A stretch of DNA of 55,829 bases from positions 1 through 55,829 of the forward strand of contig NZ_JADEXR010000026.1 in NCBI RefSeq assembly GCF_015206995.1, written 5' to 3'. A program made the position numbers and the translations under genes. Below are positions 1 to 8,567 of this stretch, piece by piece. The notes under the pieces were generated by a model that did not search any database, was not told where the DNA came from, and saw only the letters and a program-made list of their open reading frames with translations. Origin of the DNA: an aff. Roholtiella sp. LEGE 12411 (lineage in GTDB: Bacteria; Cyanobacteriota; Cyanobacteriia; Cyanobacteriales; Nostocaceae). The number at the start of each line of letters is the position of its first letter. Positions within the stretch are counted from its first letter, which is position 1.

Positions 1-99
1 GATACAGCTATTGCGGATGAACTGGGCAGTTCTGATTGCATCATTTACTGCTGTTAGCTGGGCTGATTTTCCATAAGCTTTGAACTCAAAAACAAGCAT
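1..99 (-). CDS. tnpB: TnpB (IS200/IS605 OrfB), N-terminal fragment running off the window
   Basis: The reverse strand reads from an ATG at 97-99 into MLVFEFKAYGKSAQLTAVND and on to an RNSC motif at the window edge, the standard N-terminus of cyanobacterial TnpB, the RNA-guided nuclease of IS200/IS605 elements. A perfect AGGAGG ribosome site lies at 108-113. Only 33 codons are inside the window, so the RuvC and zinc-finger parts cannot be judged. No tnpA is seen upstream of tnpB up to the deduced left end at 282, so this is a tnpB-only or tnpB-first element. Confidence 0.85.
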   Translation of the reverse strand, partial: MLVFEFKAYGKSAQLTAVNDAIRTAQFIRNSCI

Positions 100-282
100 C
101 GTTTTTACCTCCTACTTTATACTACCACTAGGAGTATAAGATATCCGAGGACTTTGAAAACTTTATACAATATTTACAGTAGGCTAAAATCTACCGAGTC
201 GCATTTCATCCCGTGTCTGAAGCACGATCTGCGGTGCTACGCACCTATATCTCACGGGCTTTCATGCTCCCGTCTGTTCTTT
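1..282 (-). mobile_element. IS200/IS605-family element, left end (partial)
   Basis: The element carries tnpB and its left end lies inside the cupin gene. On the minus strand the cupin reading frame runs to TTTAC (287-283) and then turns into unrelated sequence. TTTAC/TTAC is the kind of short motif these elements insert next to. Just inside the end is an ACGGG/CCCGT hairpin (254-258 with 269-273, 10-nt loop), as expected for a subterminal recognition hairpin. There are no terminal inverted repeats, typical of this family. The right end lies outside the window. The boundary at 282/283 is inferred from where cupin similarity stops. Confidence 0.7.
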
Positions 283-517
283 GTAAAGGGTTTTCTTTAG
301 CGTTAATGTAAATTACGCCCGAACCAGATTCCACAAAGAAAACCTCACACATATCCTGATGCGCGTGTTTTGGTGCGCTTTGTCCAGGCGCAAAACGTGC
401 TTGGGAAAAGTTAGTTAGGTGAGGTAAATCGCCAAACCTTAACATTACTTTTTTCTTGATTTCGGGATTGTGGGAAACAGACTCTTCTGGTAGGTCTTTC
501 AGAGAAGTAGTAATCAT
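245..517 (-). pseudogene. Cupin-domain protein, 3' end cut off by the IS element
   Basis: This 90-codon ORF begins with a normal small cupin. The first cupin motif, G(X)5HXH(X)4E(X)6G, is intact (PGQSAPKHAH followed by CEVFFVESG), giving two His and one Glu metal ligands. The second motif (PxG..H) is missing. The last dozen residues (RTDGSMKAREI) are encoded by the IS left end, with a TAG inside it. Single-domain cupins of this type are usually about 110 residues, so the barrel is incomplete and a working metal site is unlikely. The start codon overlaps the stop of the upstream fusion gene by 4 bases (ATGA), so the two were translationally coupled. Function of the intact ancestor is unknown. 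Confidence 0.7.
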
Positions 518-3402
518 TCTGGTCTTAAGTCGTTGGATAGTTCTACAATACCCCTAGACCCATCGATCCGTACCCTTTGACCGTCTTGCAGAAGCCATGT
601 AGCACCCCGAACATCCATTACTGCGGGAATCCCATACTCACGAGCAACGATCGCACCGTGAGAAAGTCGTCCACCAGCTTCGGCAATTAATCCTCCAGCC
701 CTTACTAAGAAAGGGGCCCAGCCAGAATCTGTGTAAGGAACTACCAAAATCGTATCTCGATCAATCTCTGGTATATCTTGTAAATTTCGCAACACCTTCA
801 CCTGTCCTTCAGCCTGTCCGTGACTGGCGGGAATACCTTGTAAAATTTGGTCAGAGTAAATAGCGGATGGGGCTAAGGGGTGAGGGGGTGTATTGCCGTA
901 AACTAAGAGAGGTATTTGATTAAACTCGCTATCTTGCACAAATTGCGATCGCCTTAATTCCACCAATTTAACTAACCGAGGAATCAACCCGGAATCGGAA
1001 CCCTCAACTAGATGGCGCACTTCATCAAATTCAAGAAAAAAGATATCCCCGGTTTCCTTGAGCAGACTTGATTTTAACCAAATTTTCTCTAAGGCTACAA
1101 AACTCCAACGTAATTCAGCCAACAGCCGCGAATAAACTTCGGTGACTCGCCCTTTAAGATCGAAACGCCGCTGTACAAAAGAGCGCTTTGGCTTTTTTGG
1201 TAAGACGAGATTTATTTGGTCTACAGCGCCAGTTTGTGGTTCATTCCCCTGTATCAACTGCACAAACATCTGCTTGACTGGCTGGGGATTTTCCCGCCAA
1301 GTGGGAACGGAAATATCAGTTCCCACTTCACTTAAATAGCCGTAATCTTGAAGCAACTCGTCAAACTGTTGGAGAATTTTTTCTCCCTCTGGGGTTTGCG
1401 CTAATTGCTCAAATACTTTCCCTGGTTCCAATTCAACTAATATCTGTTTCGCATCTGCGGCTAAAGCACTGAGCGATCGCAATGCTCCGACTTCTGGGGA
1501 AACACTGTTATCAATTTTCCCATCCTTGACCCGAAAAATTGCCTGTCTTAATGCCGCACTCAAGGGAGCTAAAATACTGTAGTACGTCCCGCGATGCAGT
1601 AACTCCAAGATTCGGTCAATTCGTTCCAACAGCTTGGGTGCATCTAAATCATCTACATCTTCTTGCGTCAACTGCGACAATTCTGGAATAAACCGCTTGT
1701 GATAATCCTGCTTAAAGTCCTGTTCTAAACTCAATTCCCGCCTTAGCAACCTCGTCAGCCCTGGTAAATTTTTCCAGGTTGATTCTAAGGACGGCTTACT
1801 CATTTTAGCTCCTCTGGTTAAAAACTCCAGACTTTCTGGCGGCAATCCCATGCGCCGAAAAATCTCCCCTAGGAGAGATGCGTTAAAGTAGGCTTTGGAG
1901 TAATGCAGAGTTGCTGTTTCGTTGAAATCTAAGCCAAGGGCATCGCCTAAGACTAAAGTAAAAATTTCTCCCCAGACTCCACAAGTTAATGGACGATTAA
2001 TTGACCAAGTTAGGGGGTGAATTACGCCAGGAATAACTTCAGCGGCGATTTTGCGTGTCCAGATGGGCAGTAAGGTAGTAATCGGTCTAGCTTGCAGAAC
2101 CCACAGTGTTTGTCCGTCATAACTCCACTCGATATCTTGGGGAATGCCGTGATAACGGTTTTCGAGGCGGCGGGTTAAGTATGCTACTTGCTTGATTAAT
2201 GCTTGGGGGATTCGTCCTTGTCCCTCTAATTGCACAGAGGAAAAATTTTCTGTTTCAACGACAAAAGCGCGATACTGTTCTGGTGTGACTTTGCCGGAAA
2301 CAACTTGTGTGGGGCTACCTGGAAGGGCTTCAATGACGATTGTATCGCCTTGCTGAGTAATGGGATCGCGGCTGAAAGCTACTCCTGAATATACACTCTG
2401 GACTTGTTGTTGAATCAGTACTGCCATTGCTGTATCATTTGAGCCGCGATCGCGCCGATATTGTACGGCAGATGGATGATTGTAAGAAGCTCGAACTTGA
2501 GCGATCGCTTCTTGCAACTCCTGTTGGCTGGTAACATTCAAAACCGTTTCATACTGCCCAGCGGCGGAAGCTTGTTCCGAATCTTCTCCAATGGCGGAGG
2601 AACGCACCACCAAAGGTGATAGTTCTGATGGCTGGAGAAATTCTGTTGACGCGGGATCATCACCTGGGGCAAGTACCCATCCTTTAGGCACTGAGTAGCC
2701 CCAGCGTTTAATTTGAGATAGTGTAGCTGCCTTTTCTCCAACGAGGGCAGCATCTAACTCTTCGTCTAGAGAGAGAATAGCGCGATCGCCGCGTAAAAAT
2801 TCCAACATCGGTTGCGACTCTGTTTGTGCCTCTTGGGCTGAGAGGTTCATGTCATCGGGAATTTTGGTGTAAATCCAGCCCAGTAACCCAGCTAGGGCAG
2901 TAACAGCTATTATTCTAGGGATATCACCAACATGTAGAAATGTCACAAACAGGGGTAATAGAATTAAAACCCCGAATTTAACTACCTGTCTTGAGCGCAG
3001 AATTAAAAAGCTGATGGCTGCGAAAAAAAATATAAATCCTGCTACAAGTGGATCGTGTAACAGAAATCCCCAAACAACATTTGTCGTACCTGCCCCTCTA
3101 CCTACCCAGTATCTACCTATTACCAGGGCTATGAGGGCAACTAATTCCCAAGGCGATCCCGCTGGGAAGAAAGCACGACTAAGTAAAACTGCTGCAATTC
3201 CTTTTAAAGCTTCTGACAAAACTGCCAGAACACCTACGAATGTACCACCGTGGTAAAATGCCGCGGAGACACTGACGTTTCCTGTACCAATTTGCGATAA
3301 TTGCTTCTGCTTTAGGGCGGAAGTTATCCACCTAATCAGTGGTAATCCGCCCAAGAGAGGGCAGGCAATTAAAATAAATAAGGTGCCCCAAAGTTCAAAC
3401 AT
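514..3402 (-). CDS. PlsY-like membrane domain fused to PEP-synthase-type ATP-grasp and phospho-His domains
   Basis: This is a 962-aa fusion. Residues 1 to about 180 form a multi-pass membrane domain like PlsY (acyl-phosphate:glycerol-3-phosphate acyltransferase), with a GTGNVSVSAAFYHGG loop close to PlsY's GSGNxGATN and a second loop, LSEALKG, close to DVLKG. Residues about 215-505 are a PPDK/PEP-synthase ATP-grasp domain (PLVVRSSAIGEDS, YSGVAFSRDP, DIEWSYDG, VLQARPIT). After a middle region of about 370 residues comes the swivelling phospho-histidine domain (GGRLSHGAIVAREYGIPAV, His catalytic). The PEP/pyruvate-binding TIM barrel is absent, so the soluble half resembles rifampin phosphotransferase more than true PEP synthase. 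The acceptor is unknown. The PlsY catalytic loop is altered (VSAAF for ATN), so acyltransferase activity is uncertain. Confidence 0.75.
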   Translation of the reverse strand: MFELWGTLFILIACPLLGGLPLIRWITSALKQKQLSQIGTGNVSVSAAFYHGGTFVGVLAVLSEALKGIAAVLLSRAFFPAGSPWELVALIALVIGRYWVGRGAGTTNVVWGFLLHDPLVAGFIFFFAAISFLILRSRQVVKFGVLILLPLFVTFLHVGDIPRIIAVTALAGLLGWIYTKIPDDMNLSAQEAQTESQPMLEFLRGDRAILSLDEELDAALVGEKAATLSQIKRWGYSVPKGWVLAPGDDPASTEFLQPSELSPLVVRSSAIGEDSEQASAAGQYETVLNVTSQQELQEAIAQVRASYNHPSAVQYRRDRGSNDTAMAVLIQQQVQSVYSGVAFSRDPITQQGDTIVIEALPGSPTQVVSGKVTPEQYRAFVVETENFSSVQLEGQGRIPQALIKQVAYLTRRLENRYHGIPQDIEWSYDGQTLWVLQARPITTLLPIWTRKIAAEVIPGVIHPLTWSINRPLTCGVWGEIFTLVLGDALGLDFNETATLHYSKAYFNASLLGEIFRRMGLPPESLEFLTRGAKMSKPSLESTWKNLPGLTRLLRRELSLEQDFKQDYHKRFIPELSQLTQEDVDDLDAPKLLERIDRILELLHRGTYYSILAPLSAALRQAIFRVKDGKIDNSVSPEVGALRSLSALAADAKQILVELEPGKVFEQLAQTPEGEKILQQFDELLQDYGYLSEVGTDISVPTWRENPQPVKQMFVQLIQGNEPQTGAVDQINLVLPKKPKRSFVQRRFDLKGRVTEVYSRLLAELRWSFVALEKIWLKSSLLKETGDIFFLEFDEVRHLVEGSDSGLIPRLVKLVELRRSQFVQDSEFNQIPLLVYGNTPPHPLAPSAIYSDQILQGIPASHGQAEGQVKVLRNLQDIPEIDRDTILVVPYTDSGWAPFLVRAGGLIAEAGGRLSHGAIVAREYGIPAVMDVRGATWLLQDGQRVRIDGSRGIVELSNDLRPE

Positions 3403-3623
3403 TGTGGATTTTGGATTTTGCGAAAAGTTGTAAGGGGGTTTCTCTTGGTAACAAACTTTTCAAGACGGATTTAAATTTTCCATCTAAAATCTCAAATCTC
3501 ATATCTTAAATTTTTCTGAAATTGTGATGCTTGTTAGGGGGCTTTGATTTGTTAATTAAACATTGGACAATTGGCTACGACGGAAACCGTTTTCACCAAT
3601 GTCCTGTTAAGCTACTGATGATT

Positions 3624-3764
3624 TTAGTTTAGCGCATAGGCAGCTTGCAGCGCCCAAATTATGAGAGCCGCTATCGAACCTAAAAGCAACACAGTAGAAA
3701 TAGTGACTACTTTAGGTGAATCTGCACCTTCAAATTTCATAATTCCGCGATTTAAGTCGGACAT
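3624..3764 (-). CDS. 46-aa single-span membrane peptide
   Basis: This small ORF starts at an ATG (3762-3764) behind a strong AAGGAGG (3777-3783). The peptide begins MSDLNRGIMKFEGADSPKVV, followed by one hydrophobic helix (residues about 20-42, containing TVLLLGSIAALIIWAL) and a short AAYALN end. The good ribosome site, clean topology (soluble N-terminus, C-terminal anchor) and conservative look suggest a real cyanobacterial thylakoid or plasma membrane small protein, but I do not recognise the family. It lies 221 bases upstream of the PlsY fusion gene on the same strand. Confidence 0.7.
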   Translation of the reverse strand: MSDLNRGIMKFEGADSPKVVTISTVLLLGSIAALIIWALQAAYALN

Positions 3765-4181
3765 TGCTTGATAATTCCTCCTTAGTAACAGCCTGAAGCA
3801 TTTGTCCGTTTTGATTGTAGTCCTTCTGTTTGCAGATGACGTTAAATTCCTAATACTATTTTGTTTAAAGTTGGCAACTTTTCCATCACCAAAATTACTT
3901 ACTCCTCTAGACGTAATTCGTTTATTTATACAATGGTGCTACGAACAATAAGTTATATTCATTTTTAAAGTAATCATCAATACCGTTAACTGTTGATAGT
4001 TTAGCGTAATTTCACGTAAATAGTGTTTTATCCATCTTAAATTTGCTTGCAAGTTAAGCGACAAAATAAATTGTATAGGACTTACCCACTGTACAAACAC
4101 ATCGTCATGTGAATTAACTAAAATAGTTTGTTTCAGGCTTTTCTTAATTATCCTGCGATGGTCAATAGACCATGCTGTAGG

Positions 4182-4200
4182 GGCACAGCAATGCTGTGCC
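4182..4200. repeat. Short palindromic repeat
   Basis: GGCACAGCA and TGCTGTGCC flank a single A, preceded by GTAGG. This hairpin type is dispersed in many Nostoc-like genomes. It is the only feature recognised in the 550-base divergent gap between the 46-aa gene and the SGNH hydrolase gene; promoters were not resolved. Confidence 0.6.
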
Positions 4201-4318
4201 ATTAGGAAAGATATGGTTTTTCAGCTTGATTCATATTTGGTATTTCTTGTCAATGCTTAAGTCCTGTTATGGTATGATTTATTACTTGATTTCTAGCTAG
4301 GGTTCTAAAATTATTGAG

Positions 4319-5299
4319 GTGAAAGTGGTGCTGGTCGTAATTTTGGCAGTGGTTGTGGGATTATTTGTAGCGATAGAGATCGGATTGCGATCGCTCTTTG
4401 GCTTTGGTAATCCGCTAATTTATATTAGCGATGCTGAGATTGGTTATTTGTTAGCTCCTAACCAGCGTACCCGTCGCTTTGGTAATCGCATTGAGATTAA
4501 TCAGTATTCTATGCGAGGTGCGCCAATCCAAAAGATACCTACACCCTCTACACTGCGAGTGCTACTCTTAGGGGATTCGATCGCTAATGGTGGCTGGTGG
4601 ACAGATCAAGCTAATACAATATCTAGCCTAATGATGCATTCTTTAACATCAATCATCGATCCGAGTTACCAAGAAGTAGAAGTGCTTAATGTTTCAGCCA
4701 ACTCTTGGGGGCCAAGAAACGAATTAGCCTATTTAGAGAAGTTTAGCAATTTCAACGCGCAGGCAGTGGTATTATTAATTAATACCGATGATTTGTTTGC
4801 TACTGCTCCCACCTCTTTACCAGTAGGACGCGATCGCAACTATCCAGATACTAAACCTGCTTTGGCATTGGTGGAAATATTAAGGCGTTATATCCTCAAG
4901 CAAAAGCCAATTGCTGAAATGAAAGCAGTGAATGATGAAGCAGGCGATCGCGTTGGTTTTAACCTAGAGGCAATAGGTAAAATTCAAGTACTAACTCGTC
5001 AAAGCAATAGTAAATTTCTCCTGATCATGACTCCTTTGCTCCGAGAAATTGGCGAACTGGGTTCCCGCGATTACGAAAATCAAGCACGCCAGCGCCTCCG
5101 TGATTTTACGCAGGCACAGCAAATTACTTATATAGATTTGCTGCCGATTTTTAACTCAACTATCAACCCACAAAGTTTGTATCACGATCATATCCACCTC
5201 AACTTGCAAGGCAATCAGCTTGTGAGTAAAGTTATAGAGCGATCGCTTTTGGAAATGTTGGCAGATGTATCGCAAAATAACTCTGTAGTCAACAACTGA
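4319..5299 (+). CDS. SGNH/GDSL-type hydrolase, membrane-anchored
   Basis: This 326-aa protein starts at GTG (4319) with an N-terminal hydrophobic helix (VVLVVILAVVVGLFVAIEIG) that should anchor it in the membrane with the catalytic part outside. SGNH block I is LLLGDSIANGG (nucleophile Ser). A block III-like NVSANSWG carries the Asn/Gly positions. The C-terminal block V is DHIHLNLQGN, giving the Asp-x-x-His pair. These make an esterase/lipase or O-acyl (acetyl) hydrolase likely. The substrate is unknown; cell-wall or exopolysaccharide deacetylation is a common role of anchored SGNH proteins. It stands alone on the plus strand between minus-strand genes. Ribosome site is weak. Confidence 0.75.
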   Translation: MKVVLVVILAVVVGLFVAIEIGLRSLFGFGNPLIYISDAEIGYLLAPNQRTRRFGNRIEINQYSMRGAPIQKIPTPSTLRVLLLGDSIANGGWWTDQANTISSLMMHSLTSIIDPSYQEVEVLNVSANSWGPRNELAYLEKFSNFNAQAVVLLINTDDLFATAPTSLPVGRDRNYPDTKPALALVEILRRYILKQKPIAEMKAVNDEAGDRVGFNLEAIGKIQVLTRQSNSKFLLIMTPLLREIGELGSRDYENQARQRLRDFTQAQQITYIDLLPIFNSTINPQSLYHDHIHLNLQGNQLVSKVIERSLLEMLADVSQNNSVVNN

Positions 5300-5326
5300 T
5301 AAACAGGCTCGTAATAGCTTAGTTTT

Positions 5327-5947
5327 TCAAGTTTCTCTGATCCAGAGGGCCAACCCTCCGCCACGGCCACGAGCTGCAATGAAATCTTTTGTTACTAAAA
5401 AGAAGGCAAAGAAGGGTAGCTTAGTTATGGGCTGGTTGTAGAAATCCTCGGATTGAACTTTACCAGAACGAATCCGATTATTGTATATTGTACGACCAAA
5501 TAGACTAATGACCATTTGGTTAAAGTCAAACGCCAATAAATTTTTCTTACCTAAATAGTGTATCGGCCCGGTGAGCTTCAACAACACTGAGCCTAATTGA
5601 ACTTGATTAGCAATTTCGCCTCTGCCTAAATTCTGTTCTGAGGTTGCACTAAAGGAAATGTAGATTGCTGCCAATTTGGGCACATACAACCCTTTACCTA
5701 ATACAATTCCCCCTCGCTTTCTGACTTTCTTAGTACCAGTAGCAAAGCAAAGTCGCCATTTACCCAAAAGAGACTCAAACGAATAAGTTAATCGTTGTTG
5801 CTTGGCTGTTTTTTCCGCTTGTAATAACGCATTTACTAATATTTCAGCACTAGGGCGTGTGCCTCTCTGTTCTCGATATGCAACCGCAGCCTGGGATAGC
5901 GTGCTTATAAAATCAGGTGTAGCCGTAGATTTCAAATCAGCGGTCAT
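5327..5947 (-). CDS. PAP/fibrillin-like protein (plastid lipid-associated family)
   Basis: This is a soluble 206-aa protein with no signal peptide. A helical N-terminus (residues 1-60) is followed by LLGKWRLCFATG, the W-R-L strand typical of PAP/fibrillin lipocalin-like domains. It ends in KDFIAARGRGGGLALWIRET, comparable to the conserved end of fibrillins. In plants and cyanobacteria this family binds lipids or isoprenoids at thylakoids and lipid bodies and responds to light stress. Assignment rests on these local similarities, so the family name is probable, not certain. It is convergent with the SGNH hydrolase gene, 27 bases apart. Confidence 0.5.
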   Translation of the reverse strand: MTADLKSTATPDFISTLSQAAVAYREQRGTRPSAEILVNALLQAEKTAKQQRLTYSFESLLGKWRLCFATGTKKVRKRGGIVLGKGLYVPKLAAIYISFSATSEQNLGRGEIANQVQLGSVLLKLTGPIHYLGKKNLLAFDFNQMVISLFGRTIYNNRIRSGKVQSEDFYNQPITKLPFFAFFLVTKDFIAARGRGGGLALWIRET

Positions 5948-6200
5948 AAGGGCAATCTAGATTTAACTCTTGTTTTTACTTTTTCATACTTTTAATAAAT
6001 TTTAACGTTGATCTAGTTAGTTACATTTGATCTATATTATTGATCCAAAGTCTGCCAAACTTAACTAGGCTACAAAACTTGATGCTAGATGGTGCTGTAG
6101 GAGTTGCAAATAATGCAGAATCTATGATTTTTAACGAGCATTGAAGAGTGCGATCGCACTATTTATTGAGTCACGAAAAAGTGCGATTGTCTTACCCATG

Positions 6201-6341
6201 ATGTCAAGTACAAAACACTACCAGCAAGGGGTAGCGATCGCCATCTTGCAAGATAACGGTGGTGCAACCAAAATTCATGCCCTAGTCACTGGTAGCAGAG
6301 TCATCAACGCAGACATCCCGGCTGATACTATAGACGAATAG
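6201..6341 (+). CDS. Possible small ORF, 46 aa, unknown
   Basis: An open frame from ATG ATG (6198-6203) reads MSSTKHYQQGVAIAILQDNG and ends TIDE at a TAG at 6339-6341. No good ribosome site precedes it, and it contains a HIP1-like GCGATCGCC. It may be a remnant or a non-coding frame in the 670-base gap between the fibrillin-like gene and the ABC1 kinase. I see no domain. Confidence 0.25.
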   Translation: MSSTKHYQQGVAIAILQDNGGATKIHALVTGSRVINADIPADTIDE

Positions 6342-6490
6342 CACTAAGAAAAGCCGAAAAGCTTACATCGACTACGCTCAGGATAAGCTCGGCACGAGTC
6401 GCTTAGTACAAGTGCCATTCGCCCAAAGCGGCGGGGCGACTATCGCTCTACAGACACCTGGGGATGGAGTTTACCGTCGCTTTCAATAAC

Positions 6491-6621
6491 AGGACTTACG
6501 CAAGTGTCATATTTTTAACGCCAGAGGTTGTCCAGAGTCAAAGGTCAAAAGTCCAAAAAACCTTGATTCTTGACCCTTGACTCTTATACCAGAAGCTTTG
6601 TGTGCCAGTTGCGTAAGTCCT
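6491..6621. mobile_element. MITE family A, copy 1 (131 bp)
   Basis: The ends are a perfect 13-bp inverted repeat, AGGACTTACGCAA at 6491 and TTGCGTAAGTCCT at 6609-6621. An internal near-palindrome (GAGTCAAAGGTCAA with TTGACCCTTGACTC) would let the whole element fold as one hairpin. Near-identical copies lie at 25699-25882, 30787-30924 and 50976-51099. Its right end supplies the AG of the TAG stop codon of the ABC1 kinase gene (6622-6620 on the minus strand). No protein is encoded. Confidence 0.85.
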
Positions 6622-8431
6622 AAATAAGTCGGTTTATACTTCTTTGCAACAGTTTTTTGACAATATATTGGCCAGTTTCATGAGTAGCTGGTATCATCAA
6701 AATTTGGGCAACTGCTCGCGCTACTTGTATAGAGTTAAATCCTGGCGATTTTTGCAATAATATCCAAATACGTTTGAGGTATTCTAGCGTCTCTAGATCA
6801 ATATTTACTGCTAAATTTTGGTGATTATAACTCTTATGCATCCCAAAAAGAACTGGTGTTTTAGATAGCAAGGTTTCACCAAAAGCATCTAAGATTTTGA
6901 GTAGCTCATCCGCTAAACGGATGCGAAGAAACTTCCCCTGATCTGATAGTAAATAATTAACACCCTGTTCTAATGTTCTACTAAAATTAAAATCTTTAGT
7001 ATTACTAAAGTTCATTAATATTGTTTCTAGACGATTCCATCGAAAACTACCATTTTTGAAGAGTAGATTATTAAAAGTCGGTTGTAACTCTGGGGCTGGA
7101 TCAGTTAAGAGGCGTTTGAGAACGTAAGGATATGCAGAAACTAAAACTTTAAAGTCTGGATCTATGCTCATTGCAATTCCCTCTAATGCTACCAACGAAC
7201 GAATAATTAGTGCATAGTACGCTGGTACTTGAAAGGAATATTGGTACATCAATTCCGAAAGCTGTTGAATAATTACCTGAAAGTTGAATTGAGCAACGCT
7301 AGATGTCAGCGCATCATTAAACAGCTTTGACAATGCAGCACTGATGGGAGTTATGTCTGCATCAGGAGGTAAAAACTCCAATTCTATATAGTCTTGTACT
7401 AGTGCTGAAAAGTCTCGATTGACAATGTGAATAACAGCATTAATCAAGGCGTACCTTTGATGAGGCTTGATTTCGCTCATCATACCAAAGTCTAAATAGA
7501 CTAGCTTGCCATTTTCCATTGCCAGCAAATTACCTGGATGAGGATCGGCATGAAAAAAACCATGTTCTAGCAATTGCCTGAGAGTACACTGTACTCCAAC
7601 TTCAACTATGGAACGAGCATCAATTCCCTGAGACTGAATTTCGGCTGGGTGAGTTAACTTGGTTCCCTTTATCCATTCCATCGTCAAAACGCGACGATTA
7701 GTATATTGCCAGTAGATTCGGGGTACATGAATATCAGTCAACTGGCCATAAAGATTAGCAAACTGTTCTGCATTTTTTCCTTCTTGAATGTAATCCATCT
7801 CTTCAAAAAGATGGGTAGCAAACTCATCCAAAATGGCAACTAAATTAGTACGAATTCTTTGATATCGCTTTTCTAAGATAGTAGCTAGACTCCGCAAGAT
7901 ATATATATCTAAACCAATTTTTTCTGCCAGATCGGGTCTTTGGACTTTAACTGCAACTATCTCTCCTGTTTGCAATCGACCTTGATAGACTTGTCCTAAA
8001 GAAGCGGCGGCGATCGGTTCAGCAGATAATTCTGCATAAATTTGGTCTGGAGTTTCTCCTAATTCTTCTTGAATAAATTTGTATGCTAGTTCGTTAGAAA
8101 AAGCAGGCAACTCATCTTGAAGTTTAGCAAGTTCATCTATATAGACTGAGGGTAGTAAATCAGGGCGAGTAGACAATGCTTGACCAACCTTAATGTAGGC
8201 GGGGCCAAGACGAGTGAGGATTTCTCGCAATTGCACGGCTTGGCGCAGCTGCTTTCCTCTAGACTGTCCTATTTTGCGACCTAACCACCATTTGATAGTA
8301 AAGTTAACGACAGGCGGTAAAATTTGTAGCCATCGTTTTAAGACTTGCATTTTTCGATCGCAGTATTTTTGGGCGATCGCTTCCGGATCATAGCGGAGAG
8401 GTTTTTCTAACGGAATTGTGACTTTACTCAT
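6620..8431 (-). CDS. ABC1/UbiB-family atypical kinase
   Basis: This is a 603-aa protein of the UbiB/ADCK (ABC1) family, ATP-using regulators of quinone and prenyl-lipid metabolism at membranes; cyanobacteria have several. It has the KxGQ hallmark (YIKVGQALSTRPDLLP), the Ala-rich loop that replaces the Gly-rich loop (AAASLGQVYQG), VAVKVQRP (ATP Lys), the ExD-like EEMDYIQEGKNAEQF, the catalytic FFHADPHPGNLL and the metal-binding LDFGMM. I chose ATG at 8431 (MSKVTIPLEKP). The longer frame begins at a TTG at 8485 inside a MITE and adds 18 residues of repeat-encoded sequence. The C-terminus ends at the junction with MITE A copy 1, so the native end may have been slightly longer. Confidence 0.9.
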   Translation of the reverse strand: MSKVTIPLEKPLRYDPEAIAQKYCDRKMQVLKRWLQILPPVVNFTIKWWLGRKIGQSRGKQLRQAVQLREILTRLGPAYIKVGQALSTRPDLLPSVYIDELAKLQDELPAFSNELAYKFIQEELGETPDQIYAELSAEPIAAASLGQVYQGRLQTGEIVAVKVQRPDLAEKIGLDIYILRSLATILEKRYQRIRTNLVAILDEFATHLFEEMDYIQEGKNAEQFANLYGQLTDIHVPRIYWQYTNRRVLTMEWIKGTKLTHPAEIQSQGIDARSIVEVGVQCTLRQLLEHGFFHADPHPGNLLAMENGKLVYLDFGMMSEIKPHQRYALINAVIHIVNRDFSALVQDYIELEFLPPDADITPISAALSKLFNDALTSSVAQFNFQVIIQQLSELMYQYSFQVPAYYALIIRSLVALEGIAMSIDPDFKVLVSAYPYVLKRLLTDPAPELQPTFNNLLFKNGSFRWNRLETILMNFSNTKDFNFSRTLEQGVNYLLSDQGKFLRIRLADELLKILDAFGETLLSKTPVLFGMHKSYNHQNLAVNIDLETLEYLKRIWILLQKSPGFNSIQVARAVAQILMIPATHETGQYIVKKLLQRSINRLI

Positions 8432-8472
8432 TTTTTCACTAGTTCTCTTCACACTTGTAGCCAAATAATTAC

Positions 8473-8555
8473 AGGATTTACGCAAAAGTTGTCAAAAAGC
8501 TTAATTGATCGAACCGCCAAGAACGCCGAGAATTCGTAGAGTGTGCGTAAGTCCT
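8473..8555. mobile_element. MITE related to family A (83 bp)
   Basis: Its ends are AGGATTTACGCA (8473) and TGCGTAAGTCCT (8544-8555), the family A terminal repeat with one mismatch, but its interior is different and contains the common Nostoc string CGCCAAGAACGCCGAG. It fills the gap between bicA and the ABC1 kinase gene. Confidence 0.7.
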
Positions 8556-8567
8556 AAGTTTGTCATG

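Noticed and set aside
3939-4202. 87-aa minus-strand ORF
   Set aside because: Low-complexity, starts inside a palindromic repeat, no ribosome site or protein-like pattern.
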